Numbered from the stretch's first letter, positions 34,884 to 46,607 are shown. The stretch: DNA of 46,736 nucleotides from Paraglomus occultum (GCA_910592205.1 CAJVPJ010000090.1:1-46736); one strand, 5' to 3'. Notes: generated from the letters alone by a model not told the origin. Made by a program: numbers and translations.

Positions 34884-35480
34884 CTTACCAAAGTGCAAGT
34901 AAAATCAAGAGACGTATGACGTCTCAAGTGAAACATTGCGAAGATTGGCAGACTCTGGAAGACAATCTCTGTTGTCAGGATCCCTGGTGGGAAACGACTC
35001 TACTCAATTTCAGACATACGAGGAATCTTGGAGACAACCAGACACAACCCGCGCAAGGCAGAGTCAGTTCAGAGCATCAGTGAGGTGACCTTGAACGATA
35101 GATTGCGAATCTCTAACAGGGCTCAACTGGAAACGTAGTTGTTGCCCTTCTGGAACGAATACACGCAGGAGGAATCGAAGAAGTGGTGGTAACCCGAAAG
35201 GTTTGATTATTTATTTGCTTTGATTCTTTTTATCTTACCACCTTTTTATAGGACCAATTGTGCCGTTTTGGATTCGAGCTTGTGGGAAAAGAATGGGACT
35301 CGGCTCATGGTACTCGGTACGGATGTCAGTGCCGAAAGTAGTGAAGCCGGAGAACTTGCAGAAGACTTACTTGCAATCGTCACAGTATTTGTGGCGCGAC
35401 ATAATGGATTACGTTCAGCCGCAAATCGCAAAAGGAGAAGAAATGCTGCCCAAGAGGTTCAAGAGTTCCAAGAGTTCCAA
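34884..35480 (+). pseudogene. IS607-type serine recombinase (TnpA) relic
   Basis: The DNA-binding MerR-like HTH survives in two frames: TYDVSSETLRRLADSG (34912-34959), then SVVRIPGGKRLYSISDIRGI. After a degraded part come GLNWKR, VALLERIHAGGIEEVVVTRK, a 51-nt intron (35201-35251, phase 0), DQLCRFGFELV, and, in a further frame, HGTRLMVLGTDVS and GELAEDLLAIVTVFVARHNG with LRSAANRKRRR. This is the resolvase core and C-terminal helix of IS607 TnpA. The YARVSS-type segment with the catalytic Ser was not found, so it is deleted or unrecognisable. In IS607 this protein excises and inserts the element by serine-mediated recombination. At least three frame changes abolish function. Confidence 0.8.
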
Positions 35481-36698
35481 GAAGGAAGTAAAGAAACTCC
35501 CGGTAGGCAAGGTACAACGGATTCGCATTTATCCCAACTAGCAGGAGCGGCTGAAACAGAAGATGGCACGATGAACGTACAATCGCAGTCGAAAAAGAAG
35601 ATATCAAACGAGAAAAGAAGGCTCTACGCGCACTATGTCTCAACGCCAAAAACTTCAATGATACCAAACTCAAATGGGTCCTCGAAACTCCTTATGACAT
35701 TCGTGATGAAGCAATGAATGACTTGCTTAAAGAATATTCTTCCAATTTTGCTGCTAATCGTAAAAAATTCAAGATGAAAATTCCATTCTAAAAAAGATTC
35801 TCGACAGTCTATTACAATCTTATCAAAGCATTGGGGTAAATGTCGTGGTGAATATTCATTTCTTCCTAATATCAAGTCATCAGAACCTCTTCCACGAAAA
35901 ATTGAATATGATAGTCGCCTTGTTGTGATTCGGCTTGGTGAATATTATCTTTGTATGCCCAGACCACTTGAAATACGGGCTGAAAATCAAGGTCCTGTAT
36001 TTCAAAACGTTTTTATCTATTTTTTATCTTTATATATATCTATTAAATTAAAACTTCAACTAATTATATATTTAATAATTTAATAGGAAGGATCAGGTGT
36101 GATTTCTTTGGATCTAGGTGTACGTGCATTCATGACTGGTTATGATCCAAGCGGAACAGCCGTTGAATGGGGCAAAACCGACATTGGCCGAGTTTACAGA
36201 TTATGTCATGCATATGACAAACTCCAAAGCGCGAAAACATTACAGTTACCTTAATTAATTAATTAATTGTTTGTGTATTTACTACTTTTAATTGTAGATT
36301 ACGTCGTGTTATGTTACGTATTCACAAGAGGATCCGTTGTCTTGTGAATGATTGTCATTATAAGCTGGCTAAATGGCTTTGTGAAAATTATCGTACAATA
36401 TTACTACCTGAATTTCGAATGGTCCGACGTGGGCAACGACACATCGGTTCCAAAACTGCGTACATGGTCACATTTTCGCTTTCGACAGCATCTGATCCAT
36501 AAGTCGCGTGAATATGGTGTCAAGTTGTACTTTGTACACAAGCAAAACTTGCAGATTCTGTGGCTATATTCGTAAAAATTAGGCGGATCCAAGGAATTTT
36601 GCTGCCCTCAATGTAAAACAAATTTTGATAGGGATATAAATGCTCGTAATATTCTCTTACGATATCTTACAAAAAGGAAAATGAGTCAGCTTAGATGA
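35443..36698 (+). pseudogene. Fanzor (eukaryotic TnpB-like RNA-guided nuclease) relic
   Basis: Blocks in order: VGKVQRIRIYPN (N-terminal wedge strand), LRALCLNAKNFNDTKLKWVL, TPYDIRDEAMNDLLKEYSSN, LSKHWGKCRGEYSFLPNIKS, RLVVIRLGEYYLCMPRPLEI, intron 35997-36086, then VISLDLGVRAFMTGYDPSG with the RuvC-I Asp (36111-36113). A second intron-like gap ends at 36297. Then come RIHKRIRCLVNDCHYKLAKW, LLPEF with the RuvC-II Glu (36410-36412), a zinc ribbon (TCRFCG, CCPQC) and NFDRDINARNILLRYL with the RuvC-III Asp (36633-36635). All three catalytic positions are present. A stop at 35539-35541, frameshifts near 35575, 35785, 36470 and 36545, and a shortened segment near 36245 make it non-functional. Intact Fanzors use an omega RNA to cut matching DNA. 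Confidence 0.85.
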
Positions 36699-37344
36699 GC
36701 GGGAGGCTATTCTTTTACAGACTTGTTATTCTGATTAAACTTTGCTTAATGTGAGGTTTTGTTAGTAATAATAGGTTTCAATATAGGCGTTCCTCGGGTA
36801 ATAATATAGATTCCGTTTTGTCTAAAGTGCCAACCCCATAATTAATCGCAGTTGTTCCAAGTAAACATTTTATAGGCCAGTACGACTGTGATACGCGTGG
36901 CTAAAATTAGATAGAAGCAGCAGTTCGAAAGATAATAAGAAGCGCGACTTTCCAGTAGGTTTCTTAGTGTTCCCTTCTGTAGTTTTTTATATTCTGAAAC
37001 ATGATTAGTTCCTGGTAATAACTAATATGATTGTGAACCACAGCCGGGAGATAGATACAAGCATGTAGACTTCCGAATTAATCCCATCGGACCAAACGAC
37101 ACAAGGTCGTGAAAGCCGGTCGCTGTCGTATTTCGATTGTTGACTCGACGTAAATATAAATCTACAAACTTTACCTGTAATGCTTTCGCTTAAATTTATC
37201 CCCATGATTATGAATACAATCACGTTTACTTTGAAGCTTGCCATATTAATATGCATTATCCTTCCATTCAGAATGTACTCCTATTAAATAATTAAATACA
37301 TAATTAAAGATTTTAATTAATATATTAAAATAAATAAATTATCC
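36699..37344. other. Spacer between two inverted Fanzor relics
   Basis: No clear gene. The first 150-250 bases after the Fanzor stop are where an omega RNA would be encoded in an intact element, but no structure stands out. On the minus strand 37005-37247 is an 80-residue frame starting MASFKVNVIVFIIMGINLSE, signal-peptide-like, without other support. Confidence 0.3.
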
Positions 37345-37670
37345 TTTGAATAAAGAACCCTGCTTCACCAAGGCAGCTATCATATTCGAGTTTTTTTCGA
37401 AGACTTCTGCTGACTTGATTTTAGGAAGAAGGTCTATTCACAATGAGACTCGTCCTATTCCAACTGTTTAGCAGAAGCTTTCAAGCGAGTCATTCATTGC
37501 TTCATCACAAATTTATAAGACATCATGTGCATAGATCTTCTTTGCCTATTTTTTGCGCCGGTCGTATGTCCATCATGCTGTTCCCACTCGTCTTCGGTAT
37601 TTTTCCTGCTGATGTGTTCATTTCCTCCTTGGTTTCTTATGAGCATTTCTTCTCTTTCTGCTACATGCCA
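37345..37670 (-). pseudogene. Second Fanzor fragment, inverted
   Basis: The minus strand aligns by eye with the central part of the relic at 35443-36698. Matches are the EEML region (37641-37665), GTA-WTYDR, CDEAMNDSLESF (37489-37507), LLPKIKSAEVFEK (37411-37428) and LEYDSCLGEAGFFIQR. Stops and frameshifts interrupt it, and the RuvC catalytic part is absent. It is a separate, more decayed copy in the opposite orientation, about 650 bp from the first. Confidence 0.65.
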
Positions 37671-38402
37671 CATCTATTCCATGAGTCACAAGTGGTGTTT
37701 CCCGATAAAATCGTGGTGAAGGTTTCACGTTTTACTGTTCGAGCTTATATTAATATTAGGTAATACGGTGGCAACGTCGTTATAACGAAGGCGATCTGTC
37801 CGGTATAATAGAGTCTTATTCGGAATAACAGACACCCGTGTAAACCGAAAGTTATATCATAATACGGATAATTGCGTGTAGGAAAAAATAATTATAATTC
37901 ACTTATGCATAGAATATTACGAATCGGTAAAGTAATTGAACAATAAATGTAGGAGTTAATTCGGGCTATGTCGATGATCGGAGACATGGTCTGTTCGTTG
38001 TAACGGCATATCCGGAATAATGGGGTGCATGGGTATTCTTAGTTGCGTGCTTTCGTCAGCGATCAGTTAACATAGCGGAACTACCTTTTGTATTATGCGG
38101 CTCGGCGTAGCGTTCGGGCGAAATATTTCCCCGTACACGCAGTTTCAGGGTCAAGCATATAGAGTATTATTGCGTTTATACAAATAAATTATTGTCCAGC
38201 AGCTTTATTAACAATTACAAAGTACAGCATATAATTTTTATACGAATTATTTTAGATATGAATAAGACGTCTAAGCACACCAGTTCGAAATAATCTACAA
38301 TTTGCGTGACCAATATTATACCAAAATGTCGTCAGTATTAGTGGGAATTATGAAAGAGTTAGCGTCTAGAGCGGTTAAAATCTCCTGTCTTTCATTTTGC
38401 GA
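37671..38402. other. Spacer with a pogo/Tigger-like noncoding remnant
   Basis: CGTTATAACGAAGGCGATCT (about 37773) and, about 220 bp on, TCTGTTCGTTGTAACGGCAT (about 37990) have the GTTATAACGAA-type sequence common at Tigger/pogo ends, in roughly inverted order. No perfect repeats and no target duplication were found. The last part includes the 3' UTR of the kinase gene. Confidence 0.3.
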
Positions 38403-39989
38403 TTAGACAGCTATTATAAAGCTTTCATTGCTTCGGTCAACAAGAGAGCCGGATTTACTGTCTACCGCTTCGATTATCCCGTCTTGACGTGAAGCGTAGT
38501 TTACCGTTGTAGAGATATCGCTATTATGCACGGAAGACCATTCGCCAGAACCCGAAGACGAACTACCGTTGAAAAAGTGAGAAATCGTTGACGTGATAGT
38601 TCCGTTTCCCGATAACGGGTGAACTCCAGGCTGTACAAATTCCTCATTAGCCTCGAGAGATTTTGCTTGTCCGTTATCATTTTCAGCTGTTCCATTCGTT
38701 TTCTCATCATTCTGTGTTTGACTTGCGATTTGTGGCCTTGCAACTGGCCTTTCCAGCCTTACAACACCCTTAACAACAGTCATAATCTTTTTCAAGCTTG
38801 TCCGAGCCGAGACATAATTTCGAACGTTATGTAAAAGATCAACGTTTGCAGCCGATTTAAACCAAGGATGCAAAAGTGCTTGGTGCGCAGTAATACGGTT
38901 CTCTGGTGAATACGTCAACAGCTGTCTGATGAGATCCTTTGCTAAAGAACAGAATACGTGCAAACGTTCGAATCAGTTGAAATATTCCGCATGCAGTGCA
39001 GAATCCATATCGAGAGTGATAACATTATAAATATTAATCATGACTTAATCTAACATACCCAACTCCGAAATATTAGACCAGTATTCATCTTCAAATTCAT
39101 ATTTGCCTAACATAATGGCTTCAAACAAGGCCGCTTGATTCTCGCCCCAGAATGGAGCATACCCACAAAGAAGAGTGTACATGATTACTCCGACGCTCCA
39201 TAGATCGACTGGTTTCCCATGACCTACTTGCCGTAGTACTTCAGGAGCAACGTATCTACAAGAAAAGCAACGTGAGCGATAATGACTCTTTGGTTAAAGC
39301 CTTGAATAAGTGGATTATAATTACCCTGGTGTGCCGCATGCAGTCATCAGTACGTCATTGTGGTTACGGAGTATTTTAGATAGACCAAAGTCAGTAATCA
39401 TAAGTCTTGGGTTCTCGCCTTTGTCTTTAAACAGTAGATTTTCCGGCTTAAGATCCCTATGCACTATCTCATGGTCATGTAGATATGCCACTCCTTCAAG
39501 TACTTGTCGTATCAAATGAGCGGCATCTTTTTCGGTGAAGCTTCGTTGAAGTAACAACTCGGTGAATAGCTCACCACCACTCGCTAGATCCGTGATAATA
39601 TATACCGCATTCTTCGTTTCAAATAGATCATGTAGCGCTACTACATTTGGGTGATCTACTTTCTTGAGTACATTGAGTTCAGTTGTAAGCATTGTTTCTC
39701 TGCCTGTATTGTGAGGCAATGTTACATGTATATGTTAGCAAGACGCTGATGTTGCAAGGACTTTGTACTAAGCTTTCCATTAATGAGTTTAATTACCTTG
39801 TATGCTTTTCTTGTTGATTATTTTAAGCGCATATTGATTCCCGGTCCGTTTGTCCGTACATAATTTGACTACCGCAAAAGAGCCAGTTCCAAGTACTTTT
39901 TTTGATACTGTATAGTATTTCTCAAGAGCCCAAGGGTATAGCTCATCCCTTTGGTTTTGCTTCTTGAATATGTCTAGTACTTTGTGCAT
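38403..39989 (-). CDS. Ca2+/calmodulin-dependent protein kinase (CaMKI/CMK type)
   Basis: Model: complement of 38403-38941, 39059-39255, 39325-39703, 39797-39989; 435 residues. Complete Ser/Thr kinase: Gly loop GTGSFAVV (34-41), ATP Lys56 in YALKI, HRDLKPEN with catalytic Asp148, DFG Asp169, APE 194-196. TACGTPGYVAPE carries Thr185 at the position phosphorylated by CaM-kinase kinase in mammalian CaMKI. The domain ends at about 284 (HPWF). It is followed by VRNYVSARTSLKKIMTVVKG (295-314), the autoinhibitory and calmodulin-binding segment of CMK kinases. The remaining 115 residues are Ser/Asn-rich and unconserved. Expected role: cytosolic calcium signalling in growth or stress. Yeast relatives are CMK1 and CMK2; exact orthology is not assigned. 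It is divergent from the coiled-coil gene at 41111. Confidence 0.93.
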
Positions 39990-41110
39990 GCAGTGTCTAT
40001 GAAATGTATATTTTTTTGTGTTAGTTTTATGTTAATGTTTAGCAAACGTTTGTGAATAGAGGCAAATTTTATTGTTTATATACCGTGTCTTATTCTGCAC
40101 CCACAAGGGGCTATTCTTACACCTCTGACGTAAACCGAGACCATTTCGGGGGTTTCCCGAGTTTTGAGAAGACACAAAGTGGTGGAAAATTGAGTAAATT
40201 GGAACGAGAATATACTCGTGCATTTTACGATCCGATTGGGCGGCAGCAGACATTCAGCTTTGTTGAAAGGAGTGGCAAGGGGAAGGGGGAGGGGGCGAGT
40301 TGGAAAGGAAAGGTACGAAGGAGTAATATGAAAGAGTCGAAATAAGAAGCCTGAGTTTTGGCTACGCTTTTTTCTTTTTATAGATTTTGAAAGGTGATCA
40401 TCTGTGGAACTGTGCTTGCTGCGGACAACGCCTAATGTATTTTTGCGTCAATTACCTTTCATTGAATCGGTTATCACAAGATCGGTTATTAACATTACTG
40501 CATATGCCCTTATTGTGAATCGGACTACATATCCGGTCACAGTACTTGTACAAATTTAGAAAGAATAGCATTCATCTAACATGGATATGTGAATTGAATT
40601 GAAGATTAACCTCCTACTAAAGCGCATACAATAAATACTTGTTTACGCAGTAGTTTGTTCTCCTGCTCAGTGGACAGGAAAAAAGTCATATGATAAGCAA
40701 CCACCCGATTCATCAACTCATTTTACATTTACAATAATAATAATGCAACCTAAAATTTTACAATAATAACGATATAATAACCCTTAGTCACATGCCATAT
40801 ATCACATGATTAATAAATAACGTAAGTACGTCACATGTACGCATTTCAATGCTATGTTTGATATGTCGTCTGTATGACAGATAAAAGCCCTCATCTTGGG
40901 CCTTCATCATTTTCTATAATACAGAAATAGAGGATATCACAAAGAGCAAGAAGCAAATCTATACTCTAGCACAGCGTTGGGGTGATAGAATCACCAATAC
41001 AACAGTGCTTCTGTTCACCATTCTCCCAACCACCCAACGCACTCTACAATACTACTCACTCTCTTATCTATATACGTATTTATTTTATTTTATTGATACC
41101 TTATCACACT
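39990..41110. other. Divergent promoter region, CaM kinase and coiled-coil gene
   Basis: 1.1 kb without coding signal; the frame at 40052-40345 has no domain. A GATAAAA at about 40,880 and pyrimidine-rich runs just upstream of 41,111 suit the promoter of the coiled-coil gene. Confidence 0.4.
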
Positions 41111-44100
41111 ATGAACACACAACCACCAGCTCCTGATACTAGGGCCTCTCTCTATCGACTTTCCTCCAACTCTACTAGCGATGTTCCTCAATCCGACCGC
41201 ATAATAGAACCATCACTTCACGGCACCGACTCGAACAGTGATGATGATGCTTTGACTGTTGGAAGGCGTTCTCGCATCAACAGTATGACGAACTTTGAAT
41301 TTATCGAAGCCATAGCCTCTTCTCCAGTTCCTAGGTCACCCATGTCTTTACAATGCTGTTGTGGAAGAGAGGACTGTAATAGCTTACAATTGTTCTACAG
41401 AAGCGCAAGATCACTTGAGGAAGAACTGAGGTTGGCTGCTGGTATAGTAGAGAACAAGTCCACGAATTACTTGTGTATCGTATTTTATGATACGTTTAAT
41501 TAATAATGCATATTTGCCTATTTCAGAGGTTGGTCAAACTGTTTTACAGAGACATCAGATGACACAGAGAGAAATGGGGGAATTGGAGAAAAGATTAACA
41601 GAACAGGTTAGTTTTAGAACAGAAACTCCCCTTTTGCAACACACGTGCTTCCATAACTTGGTGTTCCTGGAAGACTCACTGTAAAATCTGATCTATCAGT
41701 GTGTTGCTGCTGAACAAAGAGCCCAAGAATTGGAGGACATTGTTCGGGAACTCAAAGAATCTCAGCGCAAATTAACAAGTGAGAGAGATGACGCAACAAG
41801 GCAGAAGCATTTGCTAGAAAAGGTAATCTTGTGAGCTAAATTGAATATGCTAGAAAGAATAAACAACTTATGCCTTTTTTTCTCTATCCTGGATCTGCAT
41901 CTATGTCTTCAATGTTCAGAAAAATGAGTCATTGACTTCGCAGTTAGATGATAGAGATGCTCAATTGCGAGATCTTAGTAAGGAATTTAAAGACCGTGAA
42001 GACGACATAAAAAGGCTCATGACGAATAAGTGGAATGCGGAACGTGGTGAAGAAAGAGAAGATGAATTGCGGCGGCAATTGGAGGATCTCAAGCAGGAGT
42101 TGAATGTTGCTAGGAAAGCAGAAAGTGCTGCCGAAGCAAGAGTAAAGAAGCTCAAAGCCAAATATGGTAATAGATTTTGCGCATATTGTTATTATATTAT
42201 AGCATGGCGTAAGACAGTTGATAAGATTCTAAGTTAGTTTACGCGCTCCAACTTCTGCGAGAATATTCAAATGCTCTATATGCACTAATTTTTTATATAA
42301 TAGACACTTTACATACTGCCCATGAGAAGCTAAAGAAAGAATATCAAGAATACCCAATTTCGGTGCCGAAACAGAACTCTTCCGAATTTTTCAAGCAAGG
42401 CAGTTGCAGCGACGATGCTAATGTAAGTAATAAATACAATTACTAGAAGACAATCATTGATATAAGCTTTCGTTTAAACTAACGAATATTGTTCAGCGGT
42501 CTTCGTTTCCAAGTCACGAGTCCAATGCTCATTTCGCTAATAGAATCAAGGAACTTTCTTCAGAAAATAACAAATTGAAAGAGACCAATACCTGTTTTAC
42601 AGCCATGATTAGAGAACTTTCTTCAGCTAACGACAAATTGAAAGCGCAGATTACCGAATACAAGGAAATGTTGACCGAGACTCGGAATGAGGTCAGCACT
42701 TTACAGGATAAGATAGTAGACATAGAGACAGCGAGTGCACACGGATATTCGACGTACGCCGCAAGCTATACTACAAATACATCGATTGCATCACCATTTG
42801 TTAGAACTCTTCCTCCACATGTATCGGATGAAGTGATCAGCGTAGGGGAGCAGTCGGAAATAACCGCAACAGTTGTCGATGAGATAGCTGAAGCAAGCAA
42901 TCCACAAGACACGATCCCACGTCCAATTCTCACTCAAATATCAACTTTTCCACTCTCATCCTCTCTTGGACCTACTACGCATACTACGCTCAATAGTCTC
43001 GGTGCTGATAATTCACTTAATTCTCCAGCCGGTTCTGCAGCAATGTTATCTAGTTCAAACCCACTCCATTACCATCATTACTATCATCATTATCATCACT
43101 ACGCACCTGAAAGTCCGGAAGTTCCGCGAGGGAGTGTGCTTGGTGAATTAGAAAAAGAAATAAAAGGATCACTGAAACAGCAGCATGCATCAAGGAGACG
43201 CCAACACGACAGTTACAAGAGGAATAAAGTGCCGCTAGACACGGTTAATGACGTTGATGAAGAGGAAATCCTAACGGATGAAAGCGAATCCACAGCTGAG
43301 AATAAAGCGGGTAGATCTGACGAAATTGTTTATGATACTGACACATATAGCGAGGACTCTGATGGAGAACGAGATGTTACTAGGGTTTGTTTATTACGTT
43401 TACTTATCTACTAAAATGCATATATTTATCAGTCTCCAAACTGTGCTTTTTATTTTTGGTCAATTTCTAGTCTGTCTGTTGTACAATACCATATTTTACC
43501 GTTTAATTTTTTTATGGACAGTCAAACTTACAAATTATAATCCTTTTGTCATTTTTATTAACTATACAGGATTCCAACGCGGAAGAAAATACCAAGAACC
43601 GCCGCGGTAAACGTAATTATACTGTTGGCAAGAGCTCCTCAGCAAAACCAACAAAGGCTCAACAGAAAGCAAAGGCAAAAGATGGTATATCAGCTTCACC
43701 GAAGAAGAAACAAAAAGTAAGCCCGTTGTCAACAACTCTGAAAGGGAATAATGTTTCCTTGTTGTCTGCAGGATTGAAGAAATCCACCGAATCAGCTGCT
43801 TTGAAGAATGACGCTGATAAGAAGAAGAGAGTGCCTTCTATAAACACAAAAGCAAAGGATGAAATGAAACCGTCTCATCGTCGAACACCTTTATCTCCAA
43901 CAACTGGTAGTAGTCTTTCTCGACGATCAAGTCTAGGAAAATCTACGGGAGCATCGACTTCAGTCTCCAAGCACAAGCCCACACAATCATCCCCGCTGGC
44001 TCAAAGACGAGCTGCATCTGCTACACCCAGTTCCCTATCAGTTAGAGTTTCACAATCATCAAACTCCCCAACTTCAGGCAGATCTGCTAGGTCATCAGCA

Positions 44101-45710
44101 GAACGTCTATCTATGCCAGCATTCAAAAATCCGAAGTTTGCTACGTTAGGTCCAAGAGAACGCAAAGCCATGATGGAAGCATGGCGTGCTGGTGTTGCCA
44201 AAGAACACGAAGGTGAGAACCAATATGAATGCTATTTTACTGTGGTAACAATATTCATGTTAACAAATCTTATTCTCATTCCAAAGTTTTCACAGAAGAC
44301 AACTTAGATACGGCAACGATTACGGATGAGTGTGGCTCGACGTCACTTTCTCAGAATGCCACACCAACTGGAGTTCCATCAATCATGTTATCTGCTCCTG
44401 CGGAAAGAAACGATGCAAGCACCAATAATCGGGATTTGGATTCACCACATCATCAAAGCCCTTACCAAGCATTGTTCAATCTTTGTACTCACTTAATGGA
44501 TAGACTGAAAGGAACCGATATTATAGCATTAAATCGTAGATTGAAGAGGGAATTCGACATATTGGAATTATCGAGTCTAAGTAACAATCTTATCGAGAAT
44601 ATTTTATCAGACGTTGAAAATTTGCGGGAGCGTTTCAGATGGGTTGAAGAACTGAGAATTTCTGAAGGGGAAAAGGCAAATGTGAAGGCGTTACATGGTG
44701 ATCTTCATGGAAATAAGGACCTTTACGCGTTCTCACCTGAGGAATTTCTACCTCTTACTCATTTTATGCAAGACACTTTGGGAGAGATCGGCAAGTTGCG
44801 TATGTTAGTGAATGACGTACAAGTATCATATTTTCAGAAAGTGGAAGAGAGTAGGCGTAAAGCAGAAGAAGAGTTTGGTAAGAGTATTATGAACAACAGA
44901 GACGATAACGAGGTACGAAGCAATCAAAATAAGCGTCGTCAAAGAAATGAAGGTGGGATTAGTGGGTACTTGAGTAGAGTATTTGGAGGATTGAGGGAAC
45001 AACCGCCGAATACAACTCGCCATCATACGCGTAGGATGTCTGTTGAGTATTCGCATGAGCGGGAGATATCAGTTGGCAGTATTGATACGTTCGCCGAAGA
45101 TTCATACTTCGCCGATCGTAATGTGGATGCGTATCGTACTTCCAATACAAGAAGAGAAAGCGTGGATTCGGTGGGGACTATCGTTAGGAAAAGCATGGTG
45201 TCTTTTTTCGGGGGAGGTGGTGGCGGGAGCAACGGCAATACGAACATGAGTACTACAAGTACCGTTTACGAGGCGAGAGGAGAGGAAGTGGAGAAAGCCA
45301 GGAATTCGAAAGGGTTGAAGATGAACTTGGAGGATACTCGAGGTGGTCGTAACAGTAGGTCGCATAGACTATCAATGAGTAACTATTGGAGAGAGAGCGG
45401 TATGGATAGAAGTTTATTATCCAGTTTTTCTATTACACCGCCATTACGATCGCCAACGTTTACTGCCATCCGATCCTCCGAATCCGAGACGTCCTCTTTA
45501 CAGCCGGTATTAGCTTCGCCGCCACCACCAACTATAGAGACAGCCGCCATTCGCAAAGCACGAACAGTATCCAGTGCTAGCACCTTAGAGTCAAGATTAA
45601 GACAGCATTTAGCAGCCGGGTCTAGTAGTGCGGGTGACTCTGCTAGCGTCAAGGACGATAGCCAGAAGGATGAGGGTTCGGAGAGTTTCTTCGATAAGTG
45701 GTTTGGCTAA
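41111..45710 (+). CDS. Large coiled-coil protein with CC1-box-like motif
   Basis: Model: join 41111-41441, 41527-41606, 41700-41822, 41920-42166, 42304-42422, 42497-43384, 43570-44212, 44287-45710; 1,284 residues, phases close. Residues 1-90 are Ser-rich. At about 100-120 is LEEELRLAAEVGQTVLQRHQ, whose AAxxG (109-113) resembles the CC1 box by which BICD/HAP1-type adaptors bind dynein light intermediate chain. Coiled coil follows to about 290, with a further coil at 315-370. Then come disordered Ser/Thr-rich sequence, a His/Tyr run near 490-505, a basic Lys/Ser region (exon 7), a helical block from about 870 (LMDRLKGTDIIALNRRLKRE, FMQDTLGEIGKLRMLV) and a Gly/Ser tail ending FFDKWFG. I do not recognise a named family; a cytoskeletal or trafficking scaffold is inferred. 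The exon 6 donor is GTTTGT, and exon 8 could start 9 nt later. Confidence 0.82.
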
Positions 45711-46160
45711 TGAGCTAAAAGATGTATTGTTTAATTGTATGGACTATTATTCTTTTCTTGTAGTATATATATTTCTTTTGCATGCATTTTTGGACTTTAT
45801 CATTTAAATATTACAAGCAACATATTTTCTATATATTGCACAAGGTACTTATTATATGCTAATCAACTGATCTTCATTTGCTATTTGTTAAGTGAGTGTT
45901 TTTCGGTGATATATTACAATATCTATTTGTATGATTTTGAGAATAAAAGGACTAGATTTCTCGTATATTTTATATATACAAAATATTTATATATGGGCAG
46001 ACTGCAACAAAATAAAAACCGGACAAAATGAACATTTGATCATTATCATGTAAATTCAAAATGACTGGCGTTAAGTGAGTGGCGACGACTCGGTTGTGTT
46101 CAAGTTCACTAAATGTTCCGATATGTTTAATAAAGAACAAGGAGACGAATAATACTAAAA
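45711..46160. other. Convergent 3' region
   Basis: AT-rich sequence between two gene ends facing each other. No coding signal. Confidence 0.4.
45942..45947 (+). terminator. AATAAA poly-A signal candidate of the coiled-coil gene
   Basis: AATAAA lies 232 bp after the stop codon at 45710. No shorter-range AATAAA was seen on this strand. Confidence 0.35.
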
Positions 46161-46607
46161 TTATTTAGAAGAAAAGAAAAGTGTTGGAAGGTGAAGAAAG
46201 TGCCACATGTCTGAAACAGTGTTAATATTAAAGCATTGCTGCCTATTACTATAGACTGAGTAAATAACTGGAAAATACTCAAGAAACAAACAGAACCCCA
46301 TATTATTTTGCAACAATGCAACAAAAGCAACAGCAGCGAAAAAATTAGGAAGCCTAAGGAAAATTATATATCCTCCAGAAATGATAGCATAAATAAAGAA
46401 AGTAGTAGCTAATAGGCGAGTCATATTTGCTTTATTTTTCTCATCTCTTCTGGCTTCTTTTTCATATAATGTATCCAGATCCTCACTACTTATTTTTTCT
46501 GTCGCATTAAGTGTAGATGCTACTACATTAGAGTTATTAGTAGGTATTGGATCAGATATATAAACGGTGAGAGTATTTTTGCGGTTTTTTGTTGTGTCTT
46601 TTAACAT
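46161..46607 (-). CDS. Hypothetical small membrane protein
   Basis: A 148-residue frame from ATG 46607. Residues 1-60 are polar and Asn/Thr-rich, then an acidic/basic helix (LDTLYEKEARRDEKNKANMT) leads into a membrane segment (LLATTFFIYAIISGGYIIFL) and a second hydrophobic stretch (FAAVAFVALL). The charged helix followed by a transmembrane helix looks like a real membrane protein. The last 40 residues are less convincing and could be read-through into an intron. Upstream (46608-46736, minus) another frame reads protein-like (KQKRKFSSLFDDGYLDVSDS), so the true gene may begin outside the window and be spliced into this exon. No family was recognised. Confidence 0.45.
   Translation of the reverse strand: MLKDTTKNRKNTLTVYISDPIPTNNSNVVASTLNATEKISSEDLDTLYEKEARRDEKNKANMTRLLATTFFIYAIISGGYIIFLRLPNFFAAVAFVALLQNNMGFCLFLEYFPVIYSVYSNRQQCFNINTVSDMWHFLHLPTLFFSSK

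Larger units (their letters stand above)
34884..36698 (+). mobile_element. Decayed IS607-like element (TnpA + Fanzor)
   Basis: Two coding relics lie in the order typical of IS607: a serine recombinase (34884 to about 35480), then a TnpB-like nuclease (35443 to 36698). IS607 elements have no inverted repeats or target duplications, so the ends cannot be read from the sequence. The limits given are those of coding similarity. Both relics contain introns with good GT-AG signals, as expected for a copy adapted to a eukaryotic nucleus. Frameshifts and stops in both make the element immobile. Confidence 0.8.

Noticed and set aside
44826-45652. Several antisense open frames over the last exon of the coiled-coil gene
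   Set aside because: They are shadows of a long, strongly biased sense exon and have no domains.
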